This document shows, one piece after another, positions 11,336 to 23,283 of a stretch of 64,000 nucleotides of DNA. The DNA lies in contig JAPTHN010000011.1 of assembly GCA_026936325.1 (NCBI GenBank), positions 31,350,501-31,414,500 of the forward strand, read 5' to 3'. The DNA comes from Platynereis dumerilii (lineage: Eukaryota > Annelida > Polychaeta > Phyllodocida > Nereididae). Within the stretch, counting starts at the first letter, position 1; every line of letters begins with the position of its first letter. The notes below the pieces were generated by a model. The model was not told the DNA's origin. It searched no databases and worked only from the letters and a program-made list of their open reading frames with translations. The translations under genes were made by a program, and so were the position numbers.

Positions 11336-12843
11336 ATGCAACCTCCTGTGAACACTCCGACATCAATGGCACGCAAACTAAACACTCTCAACTATGGATA
11401 CTTTGCAGTAGCACTGATTGCCTTTATCATTGTGATGATTCATTTCAAATGGACACAGGTGATTGTAGACAGAGCGACTTCTCAGGGTCAGAGTGACGGG
11501 AGAGCCAAGCGACTGCCACAAGTTATTGGAATCGGAGCAAAAAAATGTGGGACAGGTGAGCCGAACATTTTTCAATCAAATCGTGTCTTCAGAATACACG
11601 TAGGCCTATTTGTTTTCAAAAAGACAACAATTCACTTACTTATTGTTCAACTTTTCTTGAGGATAGTGTAAGTGTTCAATCCATATTTGTAATCGACTTC
11701 TTTGTACATAGCCTATGTCAAATTACTTTAGTTTATAGCAGAGACCGTCGCCATCCTCTTAGGTGGTGAAAGTCTGTGCTATACGAAAGTAATTGGATAT
11801 GTACAAATAACTTTATTACAAATATTAATTATTTATTGTCGAGTCATAATATATGTTTCATAATTTTACGTTTCGGACAAAATCGATTTTGAATATTTTC
11901 AAAATATCGAAAAAGCTGTATGTAATCATATTCAATATTCATGAATTCATGATCAAATACAGATGATTTCAGATTTCATTGTAGTTGAATTCACATCTGA
12001 ATACTTGTGGGGAAATATGAAAGTATTTTACAATAATAGCTGACAAAGGTTGTAATTGTCAGATTCTGTCTGTATTTGGTACAATACCATCCTCTCATTG
12101 CAGGTACCTTGAAGACCTTCCTGTCCAAGAACCCACATCTAGCAATCGCTGGTGAAGTGCATTTCTTTGATGACAATTTTGAAAAAGGTTACGACTGGTA
12201 TCGGGAGCAGATGCCGGAAAGTGCATTAGATCAAATAACCATGGAGAAGACTCCTTCATATGGAATTCAACATGGAGTAGAGAAGCTCATTTATGAAATG
12301 AATCCTGATATCAAGTTGATTTTCATGGTGTGCCATCCGGTGAGAAGGACGGTGTCCGACTATGTTCATTATCGTTATTTGCCTGTCAACAGGAGAAAGT
12401 TTCAAACTTTTGAGAAATTTGTTTTTGATGAACATGGGAACGTTAACGCTTCATGTAATGCAGTAAGGACGAGTATGTACATCAATGATTTGAACCGGTT
12501 TTACAAATATTTTGATGAATCTCAGATTCTGATTTTAGATGGGGATGCATTTATTAAAAACCCCATTCCAGAACTCAATGAAGTGGAGAGATTCCTCGGT
12601 CTGGAGTCAGTTATCACCAAAAAAGATTTCATTTTCAGTGAAACGAAAGGATTTTTCTGTTTGAATATTACGGGAATAGCTGACTGTATGCCAAAATGGA
12701 AAGGTGAAAGGCGCCGTCCCACAATTTCCCTAAAAACAATAGAAACCCTCTGCAAGTTCTATGAGCCTTACAATGAAGAGTTATTTGATTTGGTTGGCAT
12801 ACGTTTTGACTGGACAGCTAGTACATACAAAATTGAAAAATAA
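11336..12843 (+). CDS. Heparan-sulfate 3-O-sulfotransferase-like, type II membrane protein
   Basis: Exons 11336-11555 and 12104-12843 (intron phase 1), 319 aa. This family transfers sulfate from PAPS to sugar chains in the Golgi lumen. Topology fits: a short cytosolic tail, a hydrophobic anchor (residues 21-37, GYFAVALIAFIIVMIHF), then a lumenal enzyme. Residues 64-79 hold the 5'-PAPS loop GIGAKKCGTG spanning the exon junction. GEVHFFD (90-96) carries the expected catalytic Glu91, and EKTPSY (121-126) follows. CHPVRRTVSDY (150-160) is the 3'-phosphate-binding segment. The C-terminal Cys loop FFCLN...DCMPKWKGERRRP is typical of 3-OSTs. Oddity: the usual Arg at the head of the 3'-PB motif is Cys150 (codon 12331-12333). 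Starts at 11366 (309 aa) or 11120 are also possible. The acceptor sugar is unknown. Confidence 0.85.
11556..12103. other. Intron of the sulfotransferase gene
   Basis: GTGAGC donor and a CATTGCAG acceptor. No further feature seen. Confidence 0.8.
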
Positions 12844-12989
12844 TATTGATGAGGCCAACATAAAGCAATAACAGTGTGAAATTGCCTCGTCATCCACTCA
12901 ACACAGACCACCAAAACCATGCGGATGGCACTGAATTGGCACATGTGAAAGCTGATGACATACCCCGAATCTTATTCAGCACCCCATGG

Positions 12990-13320
12990 CACATCGACAT
13001 CGCAGCAACGTTGCAACGACGTCACCCTTTACGTTAAATGACGTAGAATTGTATGGTTGAAATTATGTTGTCACAACATTGTCAAGCTACATCAAAGATA
13101 TGACGTTGGCATGCAACATTGTGGCGACGTTTTACAACATTGTGAGACAATGTAAAGAGTTCGACGTTAGCTTGCGACATTGTGGCAATGTTGTAAAAAA
13201 CCCCAACGTCGTGTTCACGTTGGGGCGACATAATCTCTACCATATATATCTACGTGACGACAGACCAGCCCTCCACCAATTAGCTACGTCCTGGTTTACG
13301 TTGTGTGCCCACTGGGCAGT
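12990..13320. repeat. ACGTTG-rich non-autonomous repeat
   Basis: Repeated inverted words such as AACGTTGCAACGACGT, AACATTGTGGCGACGTT and GTTGTCACAACATTGT, ending TGTGCCCACTGGGCA. A diverged relative lies at 43196-43462 (GGTTGAAATTATTTTGTCA, ending TGTGCCCATTGGGT). No coding capacity. Probably a MITE-like family with terminal GCCCA...TGGGC. Confidence 0.5.
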
Positions 13321-15791
13321 CCCTCAAAACCATAAAAAATTGGAGAACAACTTGACCGTACATGACCTTCGGAGCTTGGCGTTACCTAACCAATCTTATA
13401 ATACATTTTAAAGATAAGACAAGATTTTTGTATATAGAAACATGCTCCTAAATTTCAGTGGGGATCTGAGTTATTAGTGTTGCAAATTACAAGTCCAGGT
13501 GGTGCATCATGACGTCAAGAACTACCATCTCTGCCCAATTATAATGTCAACATCAATCAAAAGGTCTTAACTCTCATTAAGCCTGCAAATCAATAGGCCT
13601 AAATTTTCCATTATGGCCTTCAGCAGAAGAAAAAGATGAAGAAAGTTGTATAAGTATCAACTAGATGTACTTGAGCAGGTAAAAAAGATAATGAACGACA
13701 ACAAACACTTGTAAATACATTTTAAATACATTGTAATTATGTGTCATTGAGATCAGACAGAAGACAGATACTGTCTAAAATTAGACCTTTAAAAATTCAT
13801 TTGTTCCATCAAGCATCAAGTTGATAACCATCACACCAATTTAAGGAATGCATGATATATGTATGATGGTTATCCTTGTATTGCTGTGATATTGTGATTG
13901 CAATTATAATATATATATATATACTTCATACAGCCATCTACACTGTAAACCAGCTGCGTTACTTTTACAGCAGTTACCATTACAGATGATTTCATATTTG
14001 TAGACATAAGTACTGTGTACCAACCAAGTGACCCAATTAAGGATTTTCTTTGTTTACATTTTGCTAGCTTTCATATATAGAGCGAGCAACAAACGTTGCC
14101 ATATAGCCTGTATGCTGTCTTATAGTATACAAAATACACATACAAGATTTGGAATCAATCAGTTAAGTTTTCTGGAAGATTAGACAGTTTCAGTAAATTT
14201 TAGTGCATTTTTTACTAGAATCACCAAATCTTTTGATTACTAAATATTTCAAGCTTAAAATTTCACATCAAGATTTCTGATACATAAATACAGCAAACTG
14301 TAACTACATTGCTTTCTGGTCTAAAATATAAGATTTCATGATTAACTAGGTCACTTCGCATATAGCAATAATATAAAAGAAATGGCGATTCATACGAAGA
14401 GTTTTATCAGATTACCCCATTTTTCTTCACAATTTGCCCATTTTTTCTTCAAAATATCCTTTTTGTGCCTGGCCTGAATGATATGCAAAAGCAAAAATTC
14501 CACAATTTAAAAAAAAAATGTAACCAATACATATGGGACAGTTTTTAAATGTCTGTTCATTGGAAATTGTGCTGGCCTGAGGTATTTTTTAATATTTTTT
14601 GTCAAAATATGTATCGAACAAAATTTGCAAGGTTTTTCTATCTTCTAATTTGAATTTTGCTAATTTGCACCTTATTTCCCTTAAATTTACCAAAAAAAAA
14701 CAAAAAACAAAATGTTATTTAAAATTTCCCCAAAATTAAAGTTAAACCACAACCAAAAGCTCCATAACTTTTGCAGTTATGTTTCTGTGAAAATAAAAAA
14801 TTCTCAAGAGCTTTCATTTACCATTTTTATATCTCAACAGATGCGTAGAATTCTGCAACATCAGTTATTCTGATTTCTTCCCCCCATAAATTCATGGTCC
14901 TGGATTTTGCCAATTTTGTAAAGAAAGCCGTAGTATTTTTTGTCACTGTTATGTGTCGTCCTTAAGTACCAATTACCAAAAAGAGAAAAAGAGCATCTAT
15001 TTCACTGGATTTTAGATCCTAGATTTTCCTATTTTTGCAAAGAAATGCTTAATTTTTTCAGTTGTATCTTTCGTAAATTTCTCTGAATTGCCTTCCAAGA
15101 TAGTAATTTCCTTAGCAGTTTTAAACATTTCCCAACTTTTCAGCATTTTCATGCCATTCAGACAAATTACTAAATATTATTAATAATTCAGGGACAACCA
15201 CAAAAGGAATGAGATTCTGAGAGAATTTTTTTAACAGTGCGATACAATTTGGAAACCCGAAAAGCTGTTGGTAGCAATAAAAATTTTGGGAAATGTCTTG
15301 ATGGTTTGCACCCCCCCCCTGGAAAAAATCCTGAATACGCCACTGAATTAAAAGACATAAGAACCATCAGTTGAAAACCCATTTCCAGTAGAATAAAAAT
15401 AATTTCACAACTATATATGTAATAGGAGGCCGTCATCGGTTGACAAAAAGTTTCACAAAATTTGGAAGGATTGTACACAACCTCTGCATGAAATATTTGC
15501 TAATGCAATTAGCCGTTGAAGTAGTAGACTATTATTGCCATATGCCAGTACAAACAGGCACAAATCAAGCTTCATTATACAAGCCATGAAAGTGCAAAAT
15601 AAAACAAAAAGACGCTGACTTATTTATATGACTTAATTTATGTGCATATATTATTTCATTTCTAATTCAACAGTGTGTTGTGAGAATGTAATTATCCTTT
15701 ATAGGATGGAATAAAGTTGACTAGACTTGACATGACTTGCATACCTATTAAAAATAGTTAACTTACTCGGTTTGTTTATTTGCACCAACAA
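13321..15791. other. Intergenic, no gene recognised
   Basis: AT-rich. It contains a solo copy of the TTACAGATGATTTCATATTTG terminus at 13980-14005 (paired copies are at 30818/32425 and 53513/54562), a short AT microsatellite near 13909, and at 15298-15344 a single repeat end of the CCCCCCCCCTGG...CGCCACTG type. Nothing coding was supported. Confidence 0.5.
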
Positions 15792-16124
15792 GTACACTCT
15801 TAACACAAAAGGTTCTTGATGGTATTATATAAAGAACCCCCAGCCGAGAAAAGGTTCTAAATTTTTCGAGGGTTCGATTGAATTGAAGACGTTCAATAAT
15901 TGGTGGGAAGGTCCTGTGATTGGACCCTAGTAGTATGCTCCCAACTTGATAGAAAGGAGTTCCATTGTGGGAGTTCAGTGCAGCTGGATCATCTAAATGT
16001 TGTTTTTGTTTGCTGTTGGAACCTTTTAATATTTGAATAATTAACCTAAAGTTTAGGGTTCCTCATCTATATCAGTTTATAGAACCATTAAAGGTTCCAT
16101 ATAAAACTATTTTGTTAAAAGGGT
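15792..16124. mobile_element. MITE with ACACTCTTAACA ends
   Basis: The left end TACACTCTTAACACAAAAGG is roughly mirrored by CTATTTTGTTAAAAGGGTA on the right. GGTTC/GAACC words repeat inward from both ends (AAAGGTTCT, GAACCATTAAAGGTTCC). About 330 bp, non-coding. Confidence 0.5.
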
Positions 16125-16888
16125 AGCCTATGCTGCTTGATATGATATGACATTGTGCTGAATGAAATGATTAAATGATAATTAACCCAAATAACTCATA
16201 GACATTTTTTTAAGCCAGAACAGTGACATCACAAGGCCTACGAAGCTAGAGATGTTCATGTTGAAAATGTCTGGGACGCCTTTTGACAAAAGGCTACAAA
16301 GAGCATGACATGTGGGCACTGCCTGAAAAAACAAACAAGCATCCTCGGATACAATGGCTGGTTAATCCTATGGGAAAGTAGAAGGTGTGATTTGCAGCAT
16401 GGGAGAGCGTCTGAGGCAAAAAATATGAGTGTAGGAACAGTGGAACTGGAGCTTGAGGTATAGTGTTTGAGTAGAAGGTGACAGCAGACACTAGTGTCTA
16501 ACAGAGTCGCTGCCCATATAGAGCTATAGGCCGACAAATTCATAATGTGGAATACTTGTACCAAATTTCATAACTCTAAAATAAGCGGAATATTAAGGTC
16601 ACAAATGGACAGTTCAAGAATGACAAAAGATGGCTGCCAAAAAGGCCTACATCTTGAATTTATCGTCATGTTCCCAATCAATACCCACAGGCGTAGACCT
16701 GAACCAAATTTTATAACTCTTAAGTGAAATATTAAGGTCACATTTGGCATTCCAGGAATGAAGAAAGATGGCTGCTAAAATGCCCGCTATCTCAGTTGTC
16801 TCGAGAGGTAGGCTACTCAATAAAATGTTATTTTTTAATAATTACAGCAAGTGCACACCTAACTGGTCATTCTTCTGCTTTCGCCCCC
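16125..16888. other. Intergenic, no gene recognised
   Basis: A short imperfect duplication is visible: ATATTAAGGTCACA followed by GGACAGTTC...GAATGACAAAAGATGGCTGCC near 16590-16636, and ATATTAAGGTCACATTTGG...GAATGAAGAAAGATGGCTGC near 16729-16778. No coding region supported. Confidence 0.5.
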
Positions 16889-19030
16889 CTAGCATATAAC
16901 TAGCAAAAAAAATTTTTTTTGCGAGGACACCCCCCCCAACGGGACCCCCCCCGGACTTGTAAAATCTAAAATTTTAAAATCACCTCCTTCCGAGGAGACC
17001 CCCAGCCTAGAATTATAACTAGCAAAAATAAAAATTTCTGCAAGTACCCCCCCGGATGTGACCCTCCCCCCGGGCATTGTATAGAATATAAAATTTAATA
17101 CCTCCCCAGTGGTGACCCCAGCCTATCTAACAGAAATAAACTTTTTTTTTTGCGAGTACCAGACCCCCCCTGCCGAGGTGACCCCCCTCGAGACTTGTAA
17201 AATCCAAAATTTTTAAATTACCTCCCTCCGAGGTAATATAACCTAGAAATATAACTAGCAAAAATAAAAGCCTAGAATTATAACTAGCAAAAATAAAAAA
17301 TTTCTGCAAGCTCCCCCCGGATGTGACCCCTCGGCCTTGTATAGAATATAAAATTTAATACCTCCCCCGAGGTGACCCCAGCCTAGCAATATATCTAGCA
17401 GAAAAAAGCCTTATTTTTTGCAAGTACCCCCCCGAGGTGACCCCCCTCGGGACTTGTAAAATCTGAAATTTTAAATTACCTCCCTCTGAGGTGACCCCTA
17501 GCCTAGAAATATAACTAGCAAAAGAAATAATTTCTGCAAGTACCCCCCTGGAAATGCCCTCCCCCCCCTCCTCGGGCCTTGTATAGAATATTAAATTTAA
17601 TACCTTCCCCGAGGTGACCCCAGCCTGGCAATATAACAGGCAGAAAATTTTTTTTTTTACGAGTACCCCCCTCCCTCCGAGGTAATATAAACTAGAAATA
17701 TAACTAGCAAAAATAAAAGCCTAGAATTATAACTAGCAAAAATAAAAAATTTCTGCAAGCTCCCCCTGGATGTGACCCCCCCTGGCCTTGTATAGAATAT
17801 AAAATTTAATACCTCCCCCGAGGTGACCCCAGCCTAGCAATATATCTAGCAGAAAAAAGCCTTTTTTTTGCAAGTACCCCCCCCCCCCCGAGGTGACCCA
17901 ACCTCCGCCCCCCCCGAGGTGACCCCCCCTCGGGACTTTTCAAATCTAAAATTTTTAAATTACCTCCCTCAGAGGTGACCCCAAGCCCAGATATCACTTG
18001 CAAAAAAAAAAAAATTTCTGCATGTACCCCCCCGAAGTGACCCCCCTCGGGACTTGTAAAATCTAAAATTTTAAAATTACCTCCCTCCGAGGTGGCCACC
18101 AGCCTAGAAATATAACTAGCAAAAATAAAAATTTCTGCAAGCACCCCCTGGATGTGACCCCCCCCCTGGGCCTTGTATCGAATATAAAATTCAATACCTC
18201 CCCCAATTTGACCTCAGCCAAGCAATATAACTAGCAGAGGAACATTTTTTTTTGCGAGTACCCCCCCGAGGCGATCCCCCTCGGGACTTGTAGAATCTAA
18301 AATTTAAAATTACCCCCCTCAGAGGTGACCCCTAGCCTAGAATAACTACCAAAAAAGATAATTTCTGTAAGTACCCCCCGAAAATATCCTCCTCCTTCGG
18401 GCTTAGCATAGAATATAAAATTTAATACCTCCCCAGAGGTGACCCCAGCCTGGCAATATAACTAGCAGAAAAAAACTATTTTTTTTAACAAGTACCCCCC
18501 CTGAGGTGACCCCCTCGGGACTTGTAAAATCAAAAATTTTAAAATTACCTCCCTCCGAGGTGACCCCCGCCTAGAAATATAACTAGCAAAAATAAAAATT
18601 TCTGCAAGTACCCCCCAGATGTGACCCCCGGCCTTGTATAGAATATAAAATTTAATACCTCCCGAGGTGACCCCAGCCTAGCAATATAACTAGCAGAATA
18701 AATAAAAAAAATTTTGCGAGCACCCCCCCCGAGGTGAGGTGACCCCCCTCGGGACTTGTAAAATCTAAAATTTTAAAATTACCTCCCTCCAAGGTGACCC
18801 CTAGCCTAGAAATATAACTAGCAAGAAAAGATAATTTCTGGAAGTACCCCCCTAGAAATGTCTCCCCCCCGCCTCGGGCCTTGCATGGAATATAAAATTT
18901 AATACCTTCCCCGAGGTGACCCCAGCCTGGCAACATAACAGGCAGAAATTTTTTTTTTTGCGAGTACCCCCCCCCCCAGAGGAGACCCCCCTCGGGACTT
19001 GTAAAATCTAAAATTTTAAAATTACCTTAT
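16889..19030. repeat. C-rich dimeric satellite, ~235-260 bp
   Basis: Two related ~118-bp half-units alternate. One carries CTCGGGACTTGTAAAATC and AAATTTTAAAATTACCTCC. The other carries GGCCTTGTATAGAATATAAA and TTTAATACCTCC. Each is followed by GAGGTGACCCC, AGCCTAGAAATATAACTAGC, AAAATTTCTGCAAGTA and a long C run. The first half recurs near 16953, 17189, 17450, 18050, 18286, 18517, 18743 and 18996. One extra diverged piece lies at 19270-19370. C runs reach ten or more bases on this strand (G runs on the other). Minus-strand frames full of SEGG and TSPEGG are translations of the satellite and not proteins. Confidence 0.95.
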
Positions 19031-20083
19031 ATATTTCTGTGAGATGATTGTTCAAATTAAAGGCTTTCACATGATTAAACTTGAACAAAATTTGTACACA
19101 TGTGAAAAATTGTTGTGCGAATTGTTAACTTGATATGAAGATTTATCATGGATGCTGGTTCACTCGGGTTACCATCTAGCAAATGGTGTATATTTGCTGC
19201 CAAAACAAGACAAAGGGTAAGAGGAGTGATGCAGATGCCGTTCTTGGCCGCTGTATTCCTTACCAGCAAAGATGGGGCCCCAGCCTAGAAATTTAACTAG
19301 CAAAAAAAATAATTTCTGCAAGTACCCCCCTGGATGTGTCCTCCCCCCCCCCCCCAGGCCTTGCATACTACATGTCTCCCTATTGGCTGAAATGGCCACT
19401 CCCACCAAGTCCCTCATTCTCATTGGCTCTAAATGGCCGCACCCCCAAAAATTAAACATTTTCAAGCACTGCCACAGTTTCAACCGAACAACTGTCAACC
19501 CATTACACCTTGCCTAATGCTGTCAAATTAGCCAACTAAGATTGCTTCTAACCAGCAATTACCACAAACACAAACTCAACGCATGATAGCCAAAAATGCA
19601 TACCTGTCATTATGCGCCACACCTCCAAATATCAACCACACCCCCAAAACCCATTATTAAAAAGGCTAGAGAATTCTCCAGAATTCTCCAGCCAAAAAAA
19701 ACAAAAAAAACAACAACACTAACAACAACAGCAACGACTGTGGCATGGACTAAATGAAAACTGCTGAAAGAACAAAGAACTCCAAGGGGAGAAAAATCAA
19801 TTCATTGCTGGTCAACAGGCTGGTTGAAAAATTTCCATAACGACATTTTGCTATAGCTGTGTGCATTCATCAATAATGAATTGGGGAATCGATTTTTTGC
19901 ATCATTTGTCTCTGCTAGAAAAATTTCCATGCATTTTGAGGAACCTAAAAGAGGCTAACCAATGCACCATTAAATATAGGATAAATACATCCAATTAAGT
20001 GTAGTATATGCTTGCACAGTTGGTAAATTTTCAACATACATGAAAGCTGATGAAACATTTAAACATAGGCTGCGCAGCAGCAA
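19031..20083. other. Intergenic, no gene recognised
   Basis: Contains the outlying satellite fragment at 19270-19370 and an A/C-rich low-complexity stretch near 19690-19730. No coding signal. Confidence 0.5.
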
Positions 20084-21060
20084 ACCTTCAGCGAATAACA
20101 CCTTTAGAAGATTACAATAATATCATAAAATTGGTGCGTTTACGAAATTGCTTATAGGTATGCAATAGCGGTCGAGTAGTGGCCTTCCATTATCTCTATT
20201 TTTCCAATGATTCATAAAGTGTTATACGCATCAAAAAGCACTGCTAAATTAATTGGATAGGTGATTTGTTTAGAAAAATGCATTACTGTGCATGCAATAG
20301 TGGGGAAGTTTTGGCTCCGATATAAAAAAAATTCTTTTAAATATTTTTTCTCAATATTACAAAAACTATAGAATAGCCATCTGTCAGACCATGAAAAGGC
20401 ACAACTAGACCATACAAGCCATATGTGTACCAAACTTCATCCATGTATATGGAATAGTGACCGGATGTTGGGCCAGAAACAAAAATAATAATTTTTATGT
20501 TTTTTTCAATATTTGAAAAAGTATATAATATTTTCCATCAGACCTTTCAAAAGGCAAAACAAGACCATATTGACCATATGTGTACCAAAGTTTATCCATG
20601 TACATGCAATAGTGAGCGAGTCTTAGCCCAAAAAACAAAAAAAATATGTTTTTATATCTTTTCTCATTTTTTCAGAAAGTATAGAATATCTGTCAATGAG
20701 ACCATCAAAAGGCACAACTAGACCATATAGGCCACGTGTGTACCAAATTTCATCCATGCACATGCAATAGTGACCGAGCCTTGGCCCGGAAACGAAAAAA
20801 AAAATATTTTTATATTTTGTTAATTATTTCAAAAAGTATTTAAGATCTATTCATCAGACCATCAAAAGGCACAACTAGACCATACAGGCTAGATGTGTAC
20901 CAAATTTCATCCCCATACATTCAATAGAGGCCGAGTGCCCGGCCGGAAACGATCTATCCGCCCGCCGCCCGACCGCCCGCCCGCCCGCCCGGCGGACGGA
21001 CAGCATTTTTACCCAAGTGATTACAATACCTTCTTCGAACTTCGTTCGCTGAAGGTAAAA
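20084..21060. repeat. Repeat with ~150-bp tandem units and CCCG run
   Basis: Units containing AAAAGGCACAACTAGACCAT, GTGTACCAAATTTCATCCAT and CAATAGTGACCGAG recur at about 20394, 20563, 20709 and 20863. The last unit runs into (CCGCCCG)n at 20958-21000. The right edge (CTTCGTTCGCTGAAGGTAAA) is partly inverted relative to the left edge (AACCTTCAGCGAATAACACC), so the whole looks like one non-autonomous element with an internal tandem array. Confidence 0.6.
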
Positions 21061-21743
21061 AAGGACAATCTCCTGTGCTTTTGACCCTTATGAGCTCTTA
21101 TGGTGTACATTGGTGCATGGTTACGATGTGTTTTGTGTAGAATTGCCACACATATTCTTAAAGTGATCAAAAATCTATTGCAATGACAATAACTATATTA
21201 ATTTTCATACCAGATATAGAAGGCCCATGCATTCTCAATGAATTGATACATGTCACATGCAAAATTCCATATGAAGACGTTCACCAATAATTCTTGTTCA
21301 CTTAGGCCTAATTTTTGTTCAGTCACATCAAATGTGGCGCGAGGGGAAAGGGGTATAGGCATGTTGAAAAGAGAAAATCAATTATCTGAGCAACTCATGT
21401 TAAATTAACGATTTTTAGATGCCACAACAGATATGCAAAACGTATGCTAACACATTTTTATGTGCAGGCAGTTGCAAGACTGGGAAAGATCAGTAAGGTA
21501 AGCAGTGTGTTCATTTCGAGTTTTTCTCATAAAAATAGTTAAACAAGTTACAAAAAGGTATGATACTAGATGTACTTTATGTACATTCTTGAGACTCTAT
21601 TTGTACGCTTTGATTTTTCACAATATTTCTCAGAAAAATGCCAATATGATACAAAAAGCTGCCCTGTGTTTCATAGTAGCGTTAACAAGTGAGGATCACT
21701 GGTATGCATTTCTTTTTTTATCAAAATGTATTTTTCTGGAAAA

Positions 21744-22937
21744 CAGTGGCGGAGCTATGGGGGGCCTGGGGGGGGGGGACCTAAATGGATAAGAGCCCCC
21801 CCCAGGCCCCCACCGGTCCCCCCATTTGAGATTTGAAAATTTTGAAAAAAATTATTGGAGCAGCAACAGTTTCTCGAACACGTCCATCTAAAGTTATGGC
21901 CTTCGCTGGCTCTCACTTATACCCAATTTTCTCTCGAATGACAGTCGCCCTTTGAAAAGTTCTGAGGCTCGTATCCTTATTTGAATATATCTAAAAATAC
22001 GTGTACCGCAGAGAAACCTTTTAGGGGTGAGCGACATTAGCCTGTATATCAGAATCTAGATTTGGTAATATTCCAAAAGAAATTAGGCCCTATGTTTATT
22101 TTTAAAATTATCTGCCTGAATTGTTTTGCCTTTTTGCCCGAATCTTAGTGCTTCCGAAACTTTTTTTGGGAAGGGTGACTACTCCCCCTTTCAGTATGCC
22201 TATGTATCTAGAGATTCCATGCAACATCTAAAATCAGGGTGCTTTGAGGAAATATTTCCATCGCCATTGCTCAGTTAAAGAATAATGCTCCTTTGAGAGT
22301 TTTCTAATAAAACAGATCTGATTTACCAGAGTGATTTGTACAAGCTGCTCAATTTTTCATATATGTACATGGACTTTCCCTACATTTTTGGTATTTCTGT
22401 CATTTGCACAAATTGCTACTACCTTTTAGGCCTATTTGGGGAGTTGGCTAGATTTCTATCAAAAAGACTTTCATAAATTTTCGATTTAGACCTAATATAT
22501 GAATAAGAAGACATTCTCAGCAGGAATATACTCAAAACTTGCAAAGACAGTTATGAAAAAAAAAAAGAAAAAAAAAAAGAGGACCATTTCACTGCAAAAG
22601 ATAGGCTACTCTTTGTGACTCATGATAATTGATGAGGTGTCATTGTCATACTTTTAATATTGGAACCATAGAATCTGTTTCATTATTTTTTGAGAGGTAA
22701 AAACTGATTTTTGTGTATGTAGTATGAGATGCATGGTCATTTCGTTTGTCAGTCACAAAAGATGAGATGGTCAACATTGCCAATTCATTTGTAAAGAAGG
22801 CTTGTAATGCTGTGTCAATTTTATCCATGTAATGCCGCAAAAATGTTGAAAAATGCCGCGAAAGGTTGGCCCCCCTAGTTCAGACCCTGGCCCCCCCCTT
22901 GCCCCCCCCCCCCCAAGGATTTCTGGCTACGCCACTG
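21744..22937. mobile_element. hAT-type non-autonomous element inserted in the inverted repeat
   Basis: The ends are CAGTGGCGGAGC and GGCTACGCCACTG, with long G and C runs just inside. The left flank CTGGAAAA (21736-21743) is repeated on the right as CTGGAGGAAAA, and the opposite arm of the inverted repeat preserves the unoccupied site TCTGGAAAACTTG. This supports an 8-bp target duplication, as in hAT elements, with later change on the right. No transposase frame is evident. Confidence 0.75.
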
Positions 22938-23162
22938 CTGGAGGAAAACTTGAAAAAGGTGAATCCCGATGACACAAAAAAATTGCACGCCTGAGCCTAC
23001 TACCAGAAACAGCATTTCAAAGACGATAGTCCAATTTTTTCCAAAGAAACAATGTTGCTTGTGGTTTCTTGAACATGATATTTATATTTATTTGGGGTTC
23101 ACAGGTGGAATTAAAGGTGTTAACGTAGGAATACACTCAATCAAATGTTTTTTTATCTGTGT

Positions 23163-23283
23163 AAAGTAGCGCATGCAGCCCCCCTTCGAGGTTTGATTTG
23201 ACCTACTTTTTATGGTTGATTATTTGAATGCTAATATGCTGTCAGGAAGGGATCACTTGACTCTACTGATAACTAGTGAAAAA
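23163..23283. repeat. Dispersed repeat, copy 1
   Basis: GCATGCAGCCCCCCTTCGAGG, TTTGACCTACTTTTTATGG, TGCTGTCAGGAAGGGATCAC and TTGACTCTACT match 32586-32703 in the same orientation. The second copy lies inside a TIR element, so this is probably a fragment of the same family. Confidence 0.75.

Noticed and set aside
16256-16564. Minus-strand 102-aa frame beginning MVQVFHIM
   Set aside because: No motif, no conserved composition, no splice or poly(A) context; consistent with chance.
16889-19030. Several minus-strand reading frames of 60-110 aa rich in SEGG, FTSPEGG and FASYISRL
   Set aside because: They are repeated translations of the C-rich satellite, with the same peptide recurring once per unit and no start or splice logic.
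21464-21500. Possible small exon between TGTGCAG and GTAAGC encoding about ten residues
   Set aside because: Splice-like edges only; no partner exons and no family match.
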